Assembly: GCA_016784025.1 (NCBI GenBank)
Contig: JADHVL010000020.1
Location: forward strand, 1 to 64,000
Length of the DNA: 64,000 bases
Source of the DNA: Fidelibacterota bacterium
GTDB taxonomy: Bacteria > Fidelibacterota > UBA8477 > JABMPR01
Direction of reading: 5' to 3'
Shown here in pieces: positions 1 to 8,633 of this stretch (position 1 is the stretch's first letter; each line of letters starts with the position of its first letter). The notes beneath the pieces are model-generated. The model was not told the DNA's origin and did no database searches. It saw only the letters and a program-made list of their open reading frames with translations. Both the position numbers and the translations under genes were made by a program.

Positions 1-1
1 C

Positions 2-26
2 AAAAAACGCTTGCAGGGCGCAAGCG
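2..26 (-). terminator. Rho-independent terminator
   Basis: On the minus strand a 7-bp perfect stem (8-14 with 20-26, CGCTTGC/GCAAGCG) closes a 5-base loop and is followed by six T. It lies downstream of the minus-strand gene ending at 98. A second small hairpin (44-49 with 54-59, GACACC/GGTGTC) sits between the gene and this terminator. Confidence 0.8.
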
Positions 27-97
27 AATCAATCTCAAACAGCGACACCAGGAGGTGTCCGCAACATGATTAGGAAGCCAAGGAAGTCTCTCTTATT

Positions 98-505
98 TTA
101 TTGTCCAAACTGTGCCAAATGTTCAAATGACTTACAAGTTCCACTACCATCAGCATCGTGATAAACGAAGAAATCAAAGTCACCAGTAGTTGCAGACTCT
201 GTCGCTCCAATGGTGTAGGTGTCTTTACCATTACCAGTATTGGTCAGCGTCACAGCATACAGGGTTGAGTCCATAGCTGAGACAGCGTTGGCTAGATTTC
301 CACCAAGACTCACACCAGCTACTTGACTCACTGTTGTTTGTACCACAGCTGAAGAGACTTCAGTCATGGGATTTCCGTTGGCATCATTGTAATTACCAAA
401 TGCCTGGTTCTCGATTACAGTACCGGCCGGTGTTATGGCAGCACTCGTTGTAGCAACAAGTCCCATCAGGACTATTGCGACGATTAAGAAGCGTGTAGGT
501 TTCAT
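98..505 (-). CDS. Small exported protein of unknown function
   Basis: Predicted 135-residue protein. A Sec signal peptide is visible: a Lys/Arg start, a hydrophobic run to about residue 20, then a TTSAA-type cleavage site. The mature part starts with a beta-rich stretch (TPAGTVIENQAFGNY) and contains TLTNTGNGKDTYTI, typical of DUF11-like or other extracellular beta-sandwich repeats. The ATG at 505 is preferred over the longer frame from 595 because AAAGGAGGG lies just upstream and the signal peptide then begins at the start. The end is abrupt: after the HDADGSGTC stretch, where relatives of this fold usually continue, only about ten residues follow. A truncated or frame-shifted C-terminus is therefore possible. 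It follows the DUF11-like gene in what looks like one operon and precedes a terminator. Exact function is not recognised. Confidence 0.65.
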   Translation of the reverse strand: MKPTRFLIVAIVLMGLVATTSAAITPAGTVIENQAFGNYNDANGNPMTEVSSAVVQTTVSQVAGVSLGGNLANAVSAMDSTLYAVTLTNTGNGKDTYTIGATESATTGDFDFFVYHDADGSGTCKSFEHLAQFGQ

Positions 506-591
506 TTTAAACCCTCCTTTTGTTAGCTTCTGTTTGTGTTTCATATCTTTGGATTCCATACTGGAATCGTTGTATAAAAAAGTTTTGTTAT

Positions 592-1086
592 TCATTTGTT
601 CACCACCACGAGGAATTCCATGGATGACACATCACCAGGATCAAGATTTTTTGATATGTTCCACTTGATATGGGTGATCATTTCTGGTGTTGCATCTCGC
701 TTAACCAGAATGCCCTTTGAATTTCTCACTGTATAAAATGGAGGCCATGCCATGTAGGTGTTGCCCTGATTCATCGAGTAGGTGATCTCAGTATCTGCGC
801 CTCTGGCAGTGTTCGGGACATATGTCACACCAGCAGGAATAGGATCAACAATCTCAGGATTCGTCATCAGGCCGTCACCAACATTTGAAGCGGTAAGGAC
901 ATAACGAAGTGTGTCTCCAGGGCTGTAATTAACCAGGGAAGCATCCTTCATTTCAGCTGCAGTCAGGTTGACTTTTACATCGTCAATATGAATGTCCAGC
1001 TTTGGAGTGCCCTGGCCCATAACCACCGAAAGAGTCATAATAGCATATATTGCGTATTTTGTAATACTGCCTAACACATCTTTCAT
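592..1086 (-). CDS. Exported DUF11-like repeat protein
   Basis: A 164-residue protein from the ATG at 1086, preceded by AAGGAGAG. The N-terminus carries a hydrophobic segment (YAIYAIMTLSVVMGQG) that looks like a signal peptide. The rest fits one DUF11/conserved-repeat beta-sandwich: YSPGDTLRYVLTASNVG, then EIVDPIPAGVTYVPNTARG, then a C-terminal LDPGDVSSMEFLVVV. Such domains are usually tandem modules of secreted surface proteins; here only one is present. The frame stays open upstream to 1428, and an ATG at 1398 with AAGGA upstream could add about 104 residues. That would bury the signal peptide, so the short form is preferred. The stop overlaps the first possible ATG (595) of the next gene, which suggests co-transcription. 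Confidence 0.7.
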   Translation of the reverse strand: MKDVLGSITKYAIYAIMTLSVVMGQGTPKLDIHIDDVKVNLTAAEMKDASLVNYSPGDTLRYVLTASNVGDGLMTNPEIVDPIPAGVTYVPNTARGADTEITYSMNQGNTYMAWPPFYTVRNSKGILVKRDATPEMITHIKWNISKNLDPGDVSSMEFLVVVNK

Positions 1087-1439
1087 TTTTCTCTCCTTCA
1101 ACTCGATTTGATTACCCACCAGATTGTGCTCCATTTCATCTTGTGCTGAAGCTTTTTGTGCTGATTTATCACCCATTCCTGATGTGAGAATTGTCACATT
1201 AAAAATGGATTTAATCATCTGGTCAGTGTGATTCTGAACCGAAGTTTTTCTATTTTTCCAAGCCCCTACCGGACTGCTGTTCTCAGCATTCGTCCCGGCA
1301 ATTGCGATCTCGGATGATTTCAGCCAATACGTTTTTTGGGAGACAGAAGTTTTCTCTCTCGATGTTTGGCCACTATATGTTTCGTTTCTCGTTCTCATAG
1401 TCTCTTCCTTATATAAGTCAAATGACATGCCACCCTAAA

Positions 1440-2965
1440 ACACACCACTTATCATACTGTTTATTATGTTTTTAGATTTATTTTTTTAGCTAGATATATG
1501 GAACAACGAATTGGAGTGTCACAATTATTTGACGAATACTGTCATATTTCGCATATTTTTATTACATCACCTGGAATATTGCAAAATTTTCAGCCAGTAG
1601 ATTTCGTCTCATTTTAGCTGGTGCTGGGCAAGGATTTCATCAAATCATGCACTAAACATTCATTCATTTTCAGCCACCAATTCTAGCTTGTTTGGAAAAA
1701 TGATCTGAAAGGAGAATTGAGATTTTTTCCATTCCTGGAGATGATATTTTGGGATGATTTTAAACACGACAATTATCAGATGTGATATATTTTGTACTCT
1801 GAAGTGACCCAGATTTCAATACCTATTTCTAATTTTTCTGGAGACTTTCGAAGTGAAAATAAGCTGATGGTCGCATCATTTTTAACTCGTGATATAATAT
1901 GCTCATTATAACATTTGCTATTAACATGTTTACCGTCTTGTATTCCACTCATCCCAACACAATAAAATTGGTGAGTTATTTTATCATTTATATTTAATTT
2001 TTGAGAAAAATTTCGACAAGTCAGAAGTCCTCTTGTGGAGAGGTATCTCATCGAGTTCAAAGTGACAATCCTGTTTTAGGGTAACTGCTGTACAGCACCA
2101 TGTTGAGATGATAACCTCCATATTTCATCATTTTTCACAGGACAGCAGGGGTACCTCTGCGCAGCCTGTTCAAATCCTCGAAATCATTGTTCAGCACCGT
2201 ATCATAGTGCTCACTAAACTCTATTATACTTTATATATTCGCAAAATATTTAAACTTATCAGTCCAAAGTCCCTTATCATATTTATGTGCATAATGTAAT
2301 ATGTGCTTTTATGTAGCTACCGTTAGTAACTATTAATTACAAACGGAATCTCTCTTCCTACCATTGTTCTCCTCAAAATCCTTAAAATGCCCTTTATATA
2401 TATAGTGGAATCAATATATATAATTTCCCTGTTCCCATAAAAAGCCTTCTACGAAACGCCTTCCACCCCACACATGAATAATTTGCTCTCTTACCACGAC
2501 TCTATTTTCATGAAATAAAACAAACCCCATAGTCTTGTCCCCATCAAACTTTTTGACTGCTTCTCACCTGTGCTTCTGCACAATATCTTTTGATTTATTT
2601 CTCAAATAATGATCGGTTATTTCTCTGGATGTTACTATATCATTATGATATTGCATTATATCGAAACATGATTTTACCAATTCACTATCACCGATGCCAC
2701 CTTACTTTATATCCATATAATACAATATGTTATATCGAATTTATGTGTATTGGCATACCTCTTGAGTGTATAGTTGGCATAATGACGCTGCAAAAACATT
2801 GAGGAAACAAGATGATTAGAGATATTGGAAAGGTTAAAATCAGTGATGAGTTTCAGAGCACATCAACTAATTCTTTCCATCTCTATGTCAACTATCCACA
2901 GCTGTTTTTGACCTAGCTTCCTGTATACATAGTCAGATTTTATCGCATCGGATAATCTCCACTGA
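1440..2965. other. AT-rich stretch without a convincing gene
   Basis: About 1.5 kb of clearly AT-rich sequence between the minus-strand exported-protein genes and pgi. The longest frames are a 94-codon frame on the minus strand (1776-2060) and two shorter plus-strand frames. None has a good ribosome-binding site or recognisable domain. An 11-base inverted repeat (ACCCTAAAACA at 1432-1442, its complement at 2072-2082) and a 10-base palindrome (GCTGTACAGC near 2087) are present. No tRNA, CRISPR or riboswitch was seen. It probably holds promoters for the flanking genes and decayed sequence. Confidence 0.5.
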
Positions 2966-2969
2966 CTTG

Positions 2970-3010
2970 CCCCCTTGTAGATTCCCTGTCTTCAAGGGGG
3001 TTTTCTTTTC
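2970..3010 (+). terminator. Rho-independent terminator or leader hairpin upstream of pgi
   Basis: An 8-bp perfect stem (CCCCCTTG at 2970-2977 with CAAGGGGG at 2993-3000) is followed by TTTTCTTTTC. No plus-strand gene clearly precedes it. It may therefore end an unrecognised small RNA or act as an attenuator about 90 bases before the pgi start. Confidence 0.7.
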
Positions 3011-3096
3011 TGAAACCAAGTTTATTGTTCAACTCTCAACCACTCCATATATATTGGACAAGTAATAAATGTTTTCAATTACAGAGGATACCCCTG

Positions 3097-4677
3097 ATGC
3101 CTACATCATCTACACTCAAAAGTTATTCTGATAAATTGTATACCAATGAGACCCTCGATTTTTATCTGGATCTGAATGATGCTGATCTCACGGAGACTTC
3201 CATCATCAGTCTACAGCCTGCATTAATCCAAGCCTTGAATGAGATGCAAAATCTTGAAAATGGTGCTATTGCTAATCCTGATGAAAACCGAACCGTCGGT
3301 CATTATTGGTTGAGAAACCACACACTGGCACCCCTATCGGAAATCCGTACGCAAATCGAAGAGACCATAAACAGTATCAAATCATTTGCTGCCACGGTAC
3401 ACCAGGGTCAATTACTCAATCCTCATGGACTGGCTTTTTCCAATATCTTGTTAATAGGTATAGGTGGATCTGCTCTGGGTCCCCAATTCATTGCTGATGC
3501 CTTAGATCCCAAAACAGCTATGAATATCCACTTCCTTGACAATACTGACCCTGATGGAATCGACCGTGTGCTTTCAGGCTTGTCAGGAGTTTTATCAGAA
3601 ACACTAGTTATTGTAATTTCAAAATCTGGTGGTACTGCAGAAACCCGCAATGGTATGCTTGAAACCCAGAATGTCTTTACAAATCAAGGGCTGGATTTTG
3701 GGAGACAAGCCATCGCAATCACCGGGCAGGACAGCCAACTCTATAAACTCGCCTCCGAGGACAACTGGTTATCCATTTTTCCCATGTGGGATTGGGTCGG
3801 TGGTCGGACTTCAGTGATGTCTGCTGTTGGCCTTCTCCCTGCGGCACTACTGGGAATAGACATTGACGCCCTTTTAGCAGGGGCTGCCACCATGGACGAG
3901 GTCACCCGTTCCAGCGACATTTCTAAGAATCCAGCAGCTCTCCTGGCTCAAGCCTGGTTCATCCTCGGAGATGGCAAGGGCAGCAAAGACATGGTTGTCT
4001 TACCCTATAAGGACAGGCTACTCCTCTTCAGCCGATATCTGCAGCAGCTGATTATGGAATCTCTGGGGAAACGTCTGGATACTCAGGGTAATATTGTGAA
4101 TCAGGGTCTGGCTGTTTATGGTAACAAGGGATCAACTGATCAACATGCCTATGTCCAGCAACTGCGCGATGGGTTAAACAATTTTTTCGTGACCTTTATT
4201 GAAGTGCTTTCAGATCGTGAGGGTTCCTCCATCCTAGTAGATGGACAAAACAGCAGTGGCGATTATCTATTTGGCTTTTATAAAGGCACCCAGACGGCTC
4301 TCAGCAGCAGCAATCGTAAATCCATAACCATTACCATCCCTGATGTATCCCCACGCAGCATTGGAGCTCTTATAGCGCTCTATGAACGTGCTGTCGGTCT
4401 TTATGCCACCTTGATCAATATTAACGCCTATCATCAACCTGGTGTTGAAGCTGGTAAAAAAGCTGCTGGTAATGTTCTTGATATCAAAAACTCCCTACTT
4501 GAGTTATTGAGTGGAAGTGATGAATATTTATCCATAGAAGACATCAGTGACCAGCTGTCCCTGGCTGGTCAGGAAATACTTCTCTACCACATTCTCCGAC
4601 ACCATGCAGCCAACCATGAACTTGATATCATGGGCTCGCTGATGGATCCAACAAGTGTTAAAGTAAAACTACGGTAA
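3097..4677 (+). CDS. pgi: Glucose-6-phosphate isomerase
   Basis: Cytoplasmic enzyme interconverting glucose-6-phosphate and fructose-6-phosphate in glycolysis and gluconeogenesis. The 526-residue product has both SIS-type sugar-phosphate sites: GIGGSALGPQF near residue 123 and SKSGGTAETRNG near 174. It also has ESLGKR (catalytic Glu region, about 320), a QHAY stretch (catalytic His, about 347) and GVEAGKKAAG (catalytic Lys, about 452). Length fits the longer bacterial forms. The ATG at 3097 is chosen because AGAGGAT precedes it; the frame opens at 3025, but the added residues do not resemble the family. The gene stands alone after a hairpin terminator. No key residue is missing. Confidence 0.95.
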   Translation: MPTSSTLKSYSDKLYTNETLDFYLDLNDADLTETSIISLQPALIQALNEMQNLENGAIANPDENRTVGHYWLRNHTLAPLSEIRTQIEETINSIKSFAATVHQGQLLNPHGLAFSNILLIGIGGSALGPQFIADALDPKTAMNIHFLDNTDPDGIDRVLSGLSGVLSETLVIVISKSGGTAETRNGMLETQNVFTNQGLDFGRQAIAITGQDSQLYKLASEDNWLSIFPMWDWVGGRTSVMSAVGLLPAALLGIDIDALLAGAATMDEVTRSSDISKNPAALLAQAWFILGDGKGSKDMVVLPYKDRLLLFSRYLQQLIMESLGKRLDTQGNIVNQGLAVYGNKGSTDQHAYVQQLRDGLNNFFVTFIEVLSDREGSSILVDGQNSSGDYLFGFYKGTQTALSSSNRKSITITIPDVSPRSIGALIALYERAVGLYATLININAYHQPGVEAGKKAAGNVLDIKNSLLELLSGSDEYLSIEDISDQLSLAGQEILLYHILRHHAANHELDIMGSLMDPTSVKVKLR

Positions 4678-4736
4678 TCCCAAACGAAACCTGCGTAGTT
4701 TAGTTGCCTTCAATCGACCAGAGATTAGCATAGCCC

Positions 4737-5177
4737 ATGTCAGGTTGGCTCATAATTTCATCAAAACAGAATTTGGATATTACATCCGCGCTCAATTTCA
4801 CACAACAGGGTTTGAAGAAGCGTCATCGAAAAAAAGCCCTTGAGATTGAGCCAGGAGATTACTTTTTCTACTATATAACGGGGGAACAGAAATTGGCGGC
4901 TGTGGTGAGGATAGATTCCTTCGTCACAGAAGCTTCTGATAAAATTTGGGTTAATCTGGGTAAGGATCCTCAGGAGTGTTATCCCTGGAGATTTCAAATT
5001 TCTCCCCACCTCATTCTGGCTGAACCACACTGGTTGAATATGTCTGATTTCTCAGAAAAACTCCTCCATTTCAGAAAATGGCCGGCAAAAAACTGGCGAT
5101 TGGGCCTGCAGGGTCAAATTCATGCACTCCGTGAAGAAGATACCCAACTTTTGCTCAACGCTTTAGGGGCAGTATAA
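4737..5177 (+). CDS. EVE-domain (PUA-like) protein
   Basis: A 146-residue soluble protein that fits the EVE/UPF0310 family: a WLIISSKQN start, then KKRHRKKALEIEPGDYFFYYITG, a central KLAAVVRIDSF strand, CYPWRFQISP, and the closing WRLGLQGQIHALREEDTQLL. EVE domains share the PUA fold and are thought to bind modified bases in DNA or RNA. Some occur next to restriction or RNA-modification genes, but here the neighbours are pgi and a flavin reductase and give no specific clue. It follows pgi by 59 bases without an obvious terminator, so read-through is possible. The start codon lacks a strong ribosome-binding site. Confidence 0.75.
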   Translation: MSGWLIISSKQNLDITSALNFTQQGLKKRHRKKALEIEPGDYFFYYITGEQKLAAVVRIDSFVTEASDKIWVNLGKDPQECYPWRFQISPHLILAEPHWLNMSDFSEKLLHFRKWPAKNWRLGLQGQIHALREEDTQLLLNALGAV

Positions 5178-5339
5178 ATATATATTGATCCTGCTGACAA
5201 GGCTGAGTTCGGTTCAATATTTGCAATAAGTCAGACACAAAAATTGATTATACCTTCACTCATTTTTAGGGGTGGACTTTCATTTGATAAATGACAAGAG
5301 TCTGACTAGATTAGTTCTAAACAATCAAAGGAATCTATC

Positions 5340-5825
5340 ATGACTTTCAACTTAGAAGCAAAAAAACATACATTGCGTTTGTTCCATCACAACGTCGCCA
5401 TCGTTTCCTCTGGAAAAGGTGCAAACACCGTTGGAGCAACAGTTACCTGGTTCACTCAGAGCAGTTTTAAGCCACCTCTCGTGACCATGGCGGTCAAAGC
5501 GGATAGCCGATTGTATGAGGCAATCAGCAGCAATAAAAATCTGATCATAAGTCTTGTATCCAAAAATGATAAAGGTCTGGCTGGCGCATTTTTTAAGCCT
5601 GGCTCCTGGGATAACGAGACCTTTGGGGGTTTCCCTGCAAAAGCTCACGAGTTAGGGGGAGCTATACTGGATTCCAGCCCTGCCTGGCTGGCCTGTGAGG
5701 TTAAAACTATCGTTGAAGAGGGAGACCATCATATCATCATCTCCCAGGTTGTAGATTCAGGTATTCATAAAGAAGAAGAGCAAGCCATGTGTCTCTCTGA
5801 GACAGGCTGGCATTACGGAGGATAA
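5340..5825 (+). CDS. Flavin reductase-like FMN-binding protein
   Basis: A 161-residue protein of the flavin-reductase-like split-barrel family. It shows the N-terminal VAIVSSGKGANTVGATVTWF and the PPLVTMAVKADSRLYEAI segment that line the FMN site, then the strand pair ending in DHHIIISQVVDSG. Members either reduce flavin with NAD(P)H or act as small FMN electron carriers. AAAGGAATCTATC precedes the ATG. Only five bases separate its stop from the membrane Fe-S oxidoreductase gene, so the two are very probably co-transcribed. The protein may exchange electrons with that complex (inference). The extreme C-terminus is short but complete. Confidence 0.85.
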   Translation: MTFNLEAKKHTLRLFHHNVAIVSSGKGANTVGATVTWFTQSSFKPPLVTMAVKADSRLYEAISSNKNLIISLVSKNDKGLAGAFFKPGSWDNETFGGFPAKAHELGGAILDSSPAWLACEVKTIVEEGDHHIIISQVVDSGIHKEEEQAMCLSETGWHYGG

Positions 5826-5830
5826 TTTTC

Positions 5831-7843
5831 ATGTTAACAGGTTGGGAAAAAGCGGTATTTATACTTGTCTTACTGGGATCACTGGGAGCCACACGTACAA
5901 CATTCACTAATATGTTTAAGATTATCGGGAGAGGTGCCAATCCCATTGACTGGCCGTCTATTTTCAAGCGCATCCCCTCAGGTATACTAGCTCTTTTTGG
6001 TCAGCCACTTTTTAAAACCCGACCCATCGCTACCATCGTCCACACCGGTGTCTCCTGGGGCTTCATCCTCTATATGTTGGTAAACTTGATTGATATCATG
6101 TACGGATTGATTAGTGGATTTCATTTCCTCCCCGATTCCATAGCTGGCAACATTTACCGCCTTTTCGTGGACATTTTTAGCGTGATCGTTCTGTTGGGAG
6201 TTATTTATTTCCTCTTTAGGCGCTTTATACAGAATGATCCAGCACTGCATATCAATGAAAACGTCATGTTGAACGTGAAAGCGCGGAAAGGTGTTTTTAA
6301 TGACTCCGCCCTTGTTGCATTTTTCATTTTCTTTCATGTTGGCTTCAGACTGATCGGTGCATCATTTGAACTTGCACAGACTGGTACTGATGCCTTTCAA
6401 CCCACTGCATCTGCCCTGGCAGCTCTATGGACCGGATTCAATCCTGGAACCCTGGTATTCAGCGAACATGCGGCCTGGTGGCTGGCTATTGGTCTCATTC
6501 TGGCCTTTATTCCCTACTTCCCAACCACCAAACATGCCCACCTGTTCATGGGTCCGCTCAACCATATGATCACCGATAATGATCACACCCCTGCCTCCTT
6601 TGAATCAATTGATTTTGAAGATGAATCACTGGAACAATATGGTGCCGCACTACTGGAGCACTTACCTCAGAAAAACATCCTGGATGCTTATGCCTGTATC
6701 ATGTGTAACCGATGTCAGGATGCTTGTCCGGCCTATATCACTGGGAAACCCCTCTCACCCTCAGCCCTTGAGGTAAATAAACGTTATTACATACGTGATC
6801 ATGTCTCTGATCTGGCCAAAGGTGTGGAGACAACTGACCGCCTGGCAGATTGGATGCTTTCTGAAGATGCAATATGGGCTTGCACCAGTTGTGGGTATTG
6901 TGTGGAAGTTTGTCCAGTAGCTAACGAACCCATGGTCGACATATTACGTGCTCGCCAGGATCTGGTGATGATGGAGAGCAAATTCCCCAAAGAGGCTGTC
7001 ACTACATTTAAAAATCTTGAAGTGAATGGCAATCCCTGGGGACAATCTGCCCAGGATCGTGAGAAATGGATCGGGGACCTGAAGGTTCCAATGATGCGCG
7101 AAAAGGGTCAGGCTGAGTATCTCTATTGGGTTGGGTGTGCCGGTGCCTACGATGCCCGGGGACAGGAAGTCTCACAGGCCATGGTCAAATTAATGAACCA
7201 TGCAAATGTTGATTATGCTGTTCTGGGAACTGAAGAAACCTGTACAGGTGATTCGGCTCGTCGTCTTGGAAATGAATATCTGTTCCAGATGATGGCCCAA
7301 CAAAATATCGATACCTTTGATAACTACAACGTAACTAAAATTATCACCCAATGTCCTCATTGCTTAAATGCACTTAAAAATGACTACAAAGCTCTAGGGA
7401 AAACTTACGAAGTGATCCATCATGCTGAATTTTTGGCTGAGCTCGTAGATCAGGGCAAACTCAGCCCCTCCAAAGCCAGCAACGCTAACATCGCTTATCA
7501 TGATTCATGTTATCTCGGTCGACACAATGACATTTATGATGCTCCAAGGGACGTGATCAAGGCAATACCTGGAGTAAAGCTTGAAGAATTTCCCCGGAAC
7601 AAGAATGAAGGCATGTGTTGCGGAGCCGGCGGTGGTCGCATGTGGCTGGAAGAGACCCTGGGTGACAAGACCATCAATGTTGAACGTATGGAGGATGTGA
7701 AGGCCGTTAAGCCTGACGAAGTAGCCACAGCTTGTCCTTTCTGCGCCACCATGATAAATGATGGTATCAAGGCCGAAGAGCTGGATGCAAAAACATCAAG
7801 CAAGGATATCGCTCAATATCTCCTTGAGTCCATGGCGGAATAG
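5831..7843 (+). CDS. Membrane HdrD-like Fe-S oxidoreductase (ETF:quinone type)
   Basis: A 670-residue fusion. The first 240 residues hold about five membrane helices resembling the nitrate-reductase gamma/HdrE cytochrome b module. Two ferredoxin-like [4Fe-4S] motifs follow (CIMCNRCQDACP about 288-299, CTSCGYCVEVCP about 352-363). Then come two CCG domains: CTGDSARR near 470 with CPHC near 507, and YHDSC near 560 with CCGAGGG near 596 and CPFC near 635. This architecture matches membrane DUF224/HdrD-like proteins proposed to pass electrons from electron-transfer flavoprotein to menaquinone. The donor here is unproven because no etfAB lies in view. The tight pairing with a flavin reductase-like protein suggests a flavin-linked donor. 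A strong terminator follows. Confidence 0.88.
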   Translation: MLTGWEKAVFILVLLGSLGATRTTFTNMFKIIGRGANPIDWPSIFKRIPSGILALFGQPLFKTRPIATIVHTGVSWGFILYMLVNLIDIMYGLISGFHFLPDSIAGNIYRLFVDIFSVIVLLGVIYFLFRRFIQNDPALHINENVMLNVKARKGVFNDSALVAFFIFFHVGFRLIGASFELAQTGTDAFQPTASALAALWTGFNPGTLVFSEHAAWWLAIGLILAFIPYFPTTKHAHLFMGPLNHMITDNDHTPASFESIDFEDESLEQYGAALLEHLPQKNILDAYACIMCNRCQDACPAYITGKPLSPSALEVNKRYYIRDHVSDLAKGVETTDRLADWMLSEDAIWACTSCGYCVEVCPVANEPMVDILRARQDLVMMESKFPKEAVTTFKNLEVNGNPWGQSAQDREKWIGDLKVPMMREKGQAEYLYWVGCAGAYDARGQEVSQAMVKLMNHANVDYAVLGTEETCTGDSARRLGNEYLFQMMAQQNIDTFDNYNVTKIITQCPHCLNALKNDYKALGKTYEVIHHAEFLAELVDQGKLSPSKASNANIAYHDSCYLGRHNDIYDAPRDVIKAIPGVKLEEFPRNKNEGMCCGAGGGRMWLEETLGDKTINVERMEDVKAVKPDEVATACPFCATMINDGIKAEELDAKTSSKDIAQYLLESMAE

Positions 7844-7866
7844 CTTTATTGCATACTTGTTTTCTA

Positions 7867-7899
7867 AGAGCTCCGATCCTGATCGGGGCTCTTTTTTTT
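7867..7899 (+). terminator. Rho-independent terminator
   Basis: A 12-bp stem with one or two G-T pairs (7867-7878 with 7881-7892) and a run of eight T, 24 bases after the oxidoreductase stop codon. Confidence 0.9.
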
Positions 7900-7960
7900 A
7901 TTCCTAATTCCACCCATCTCGGATTCTGGTCCACGCTTCGAGTTCCCTTAACGCTTCGAG

Positions 7961-8600
7961 ACCCTTCACGCTTCAAGGTCCCTTCACGCTTCGAGTTCCC
8001 TCAGCGAGACAGGCTAAGGATACTTGTTTTGTCTTCCTGAGGGCAGTCCACAGGACGGACTCGAAGGATATCGATCCACAGATAACCCACGCCTCGAGAC
8101 CCTTCATGATTCGAGTACCCTTCACGCTTCGAGTTCCCTCAGCGAGACAGGCTGAGGATACTTGTTTTGTCTTCCTGAGGGCAGTCCACAGAACGGACTC
8201 GCCTGTCTTCGCCGGAGCGGCTACGCACAGGCAGGAAGGATATCGATCCACAGATAACCCACGCCTCGAGACCCTTCATGATTCGAGTACCCTTCACGCT
8301 TCGAGTTCCCTCAGCGAGACAGACTGAGGATACTTGGCTTGTCTTCCTGAGGGTAGTCCACAGGACGGACTCGCCTGTCTTCGCCGGAGCGGCTACGCAC
8401 AGGCAGGAAGGATATCGATCCACAGATAACCCACGCCTCGAGACCCTTCACGCTTTGAGTTCCCTCAGCGAGACGGACTGAGGAAACTTGTTTTGTCTTC
8501 CTGAGGGTAGTCCATAGGACGGACTCGAAGGATATCGATCCATGGATAACCCACGCTTCGAGGTCCCTTCACGCTTCGAGTACCCTCAGCGAGACAGAAA
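7961..8600. repeat. Array of hairpin-bearing imperfect tandem repeats
   Basis: Four full copies and a fifth partial copy of a unit begin near 7982, 8120, 8292, 8447 and 8568; units are about 138, 172, 155 and 121 bp. Each unit contains CTTCACGCTTCGAG, a hairpin CCTCAGC-loop-GCTGAGG (decayed in some copies), CTTCCTGAGGG, CAGGACGGACTCG and GGATATCGATCCA. Units 2 and 3 carry an extra insert of about 34 bp bounded by GCCTGT and ACAGGC. The short frames here on both strands translate the repeats and are not genes. The array lies between the oxidoreductase terminator and the radical SAM gene. It looks like a REP-type intergenic element that has expanded. Function unknown. Confidence 0.85.
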
Positions 8601-8633
8601 GGGATATAGGACACCTGAAAGATTTGTTCTATT

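Noticed and set aside
1087-1428. Long N-terminal extension of the DUF11-like protein
   Set aside because: It would place the signal peptide more than 100 residues inside the protein; a good ribosome-binding site exists at the shorter start. Kept only as an alternative.
1776-2060. 94-residue minus-strand gene in the AT-rich stretch
   Set aside because: No ribosome-binding site, no recognisable domain, and composition like the surrounding non-coding sequence.
7973-8481. Overlapping 60-95 codon frames on both strands
   Set aside because: They translate the repeat units, recur with the same peptide in each copy, and lack ribosome-binding sites.
7961-8600. CRISPR-like array
   Set aside because: Repeat units are 120-170 bp and differ by inserts; spacers of even length between short identical repeats are absent, and no cas genes are near.
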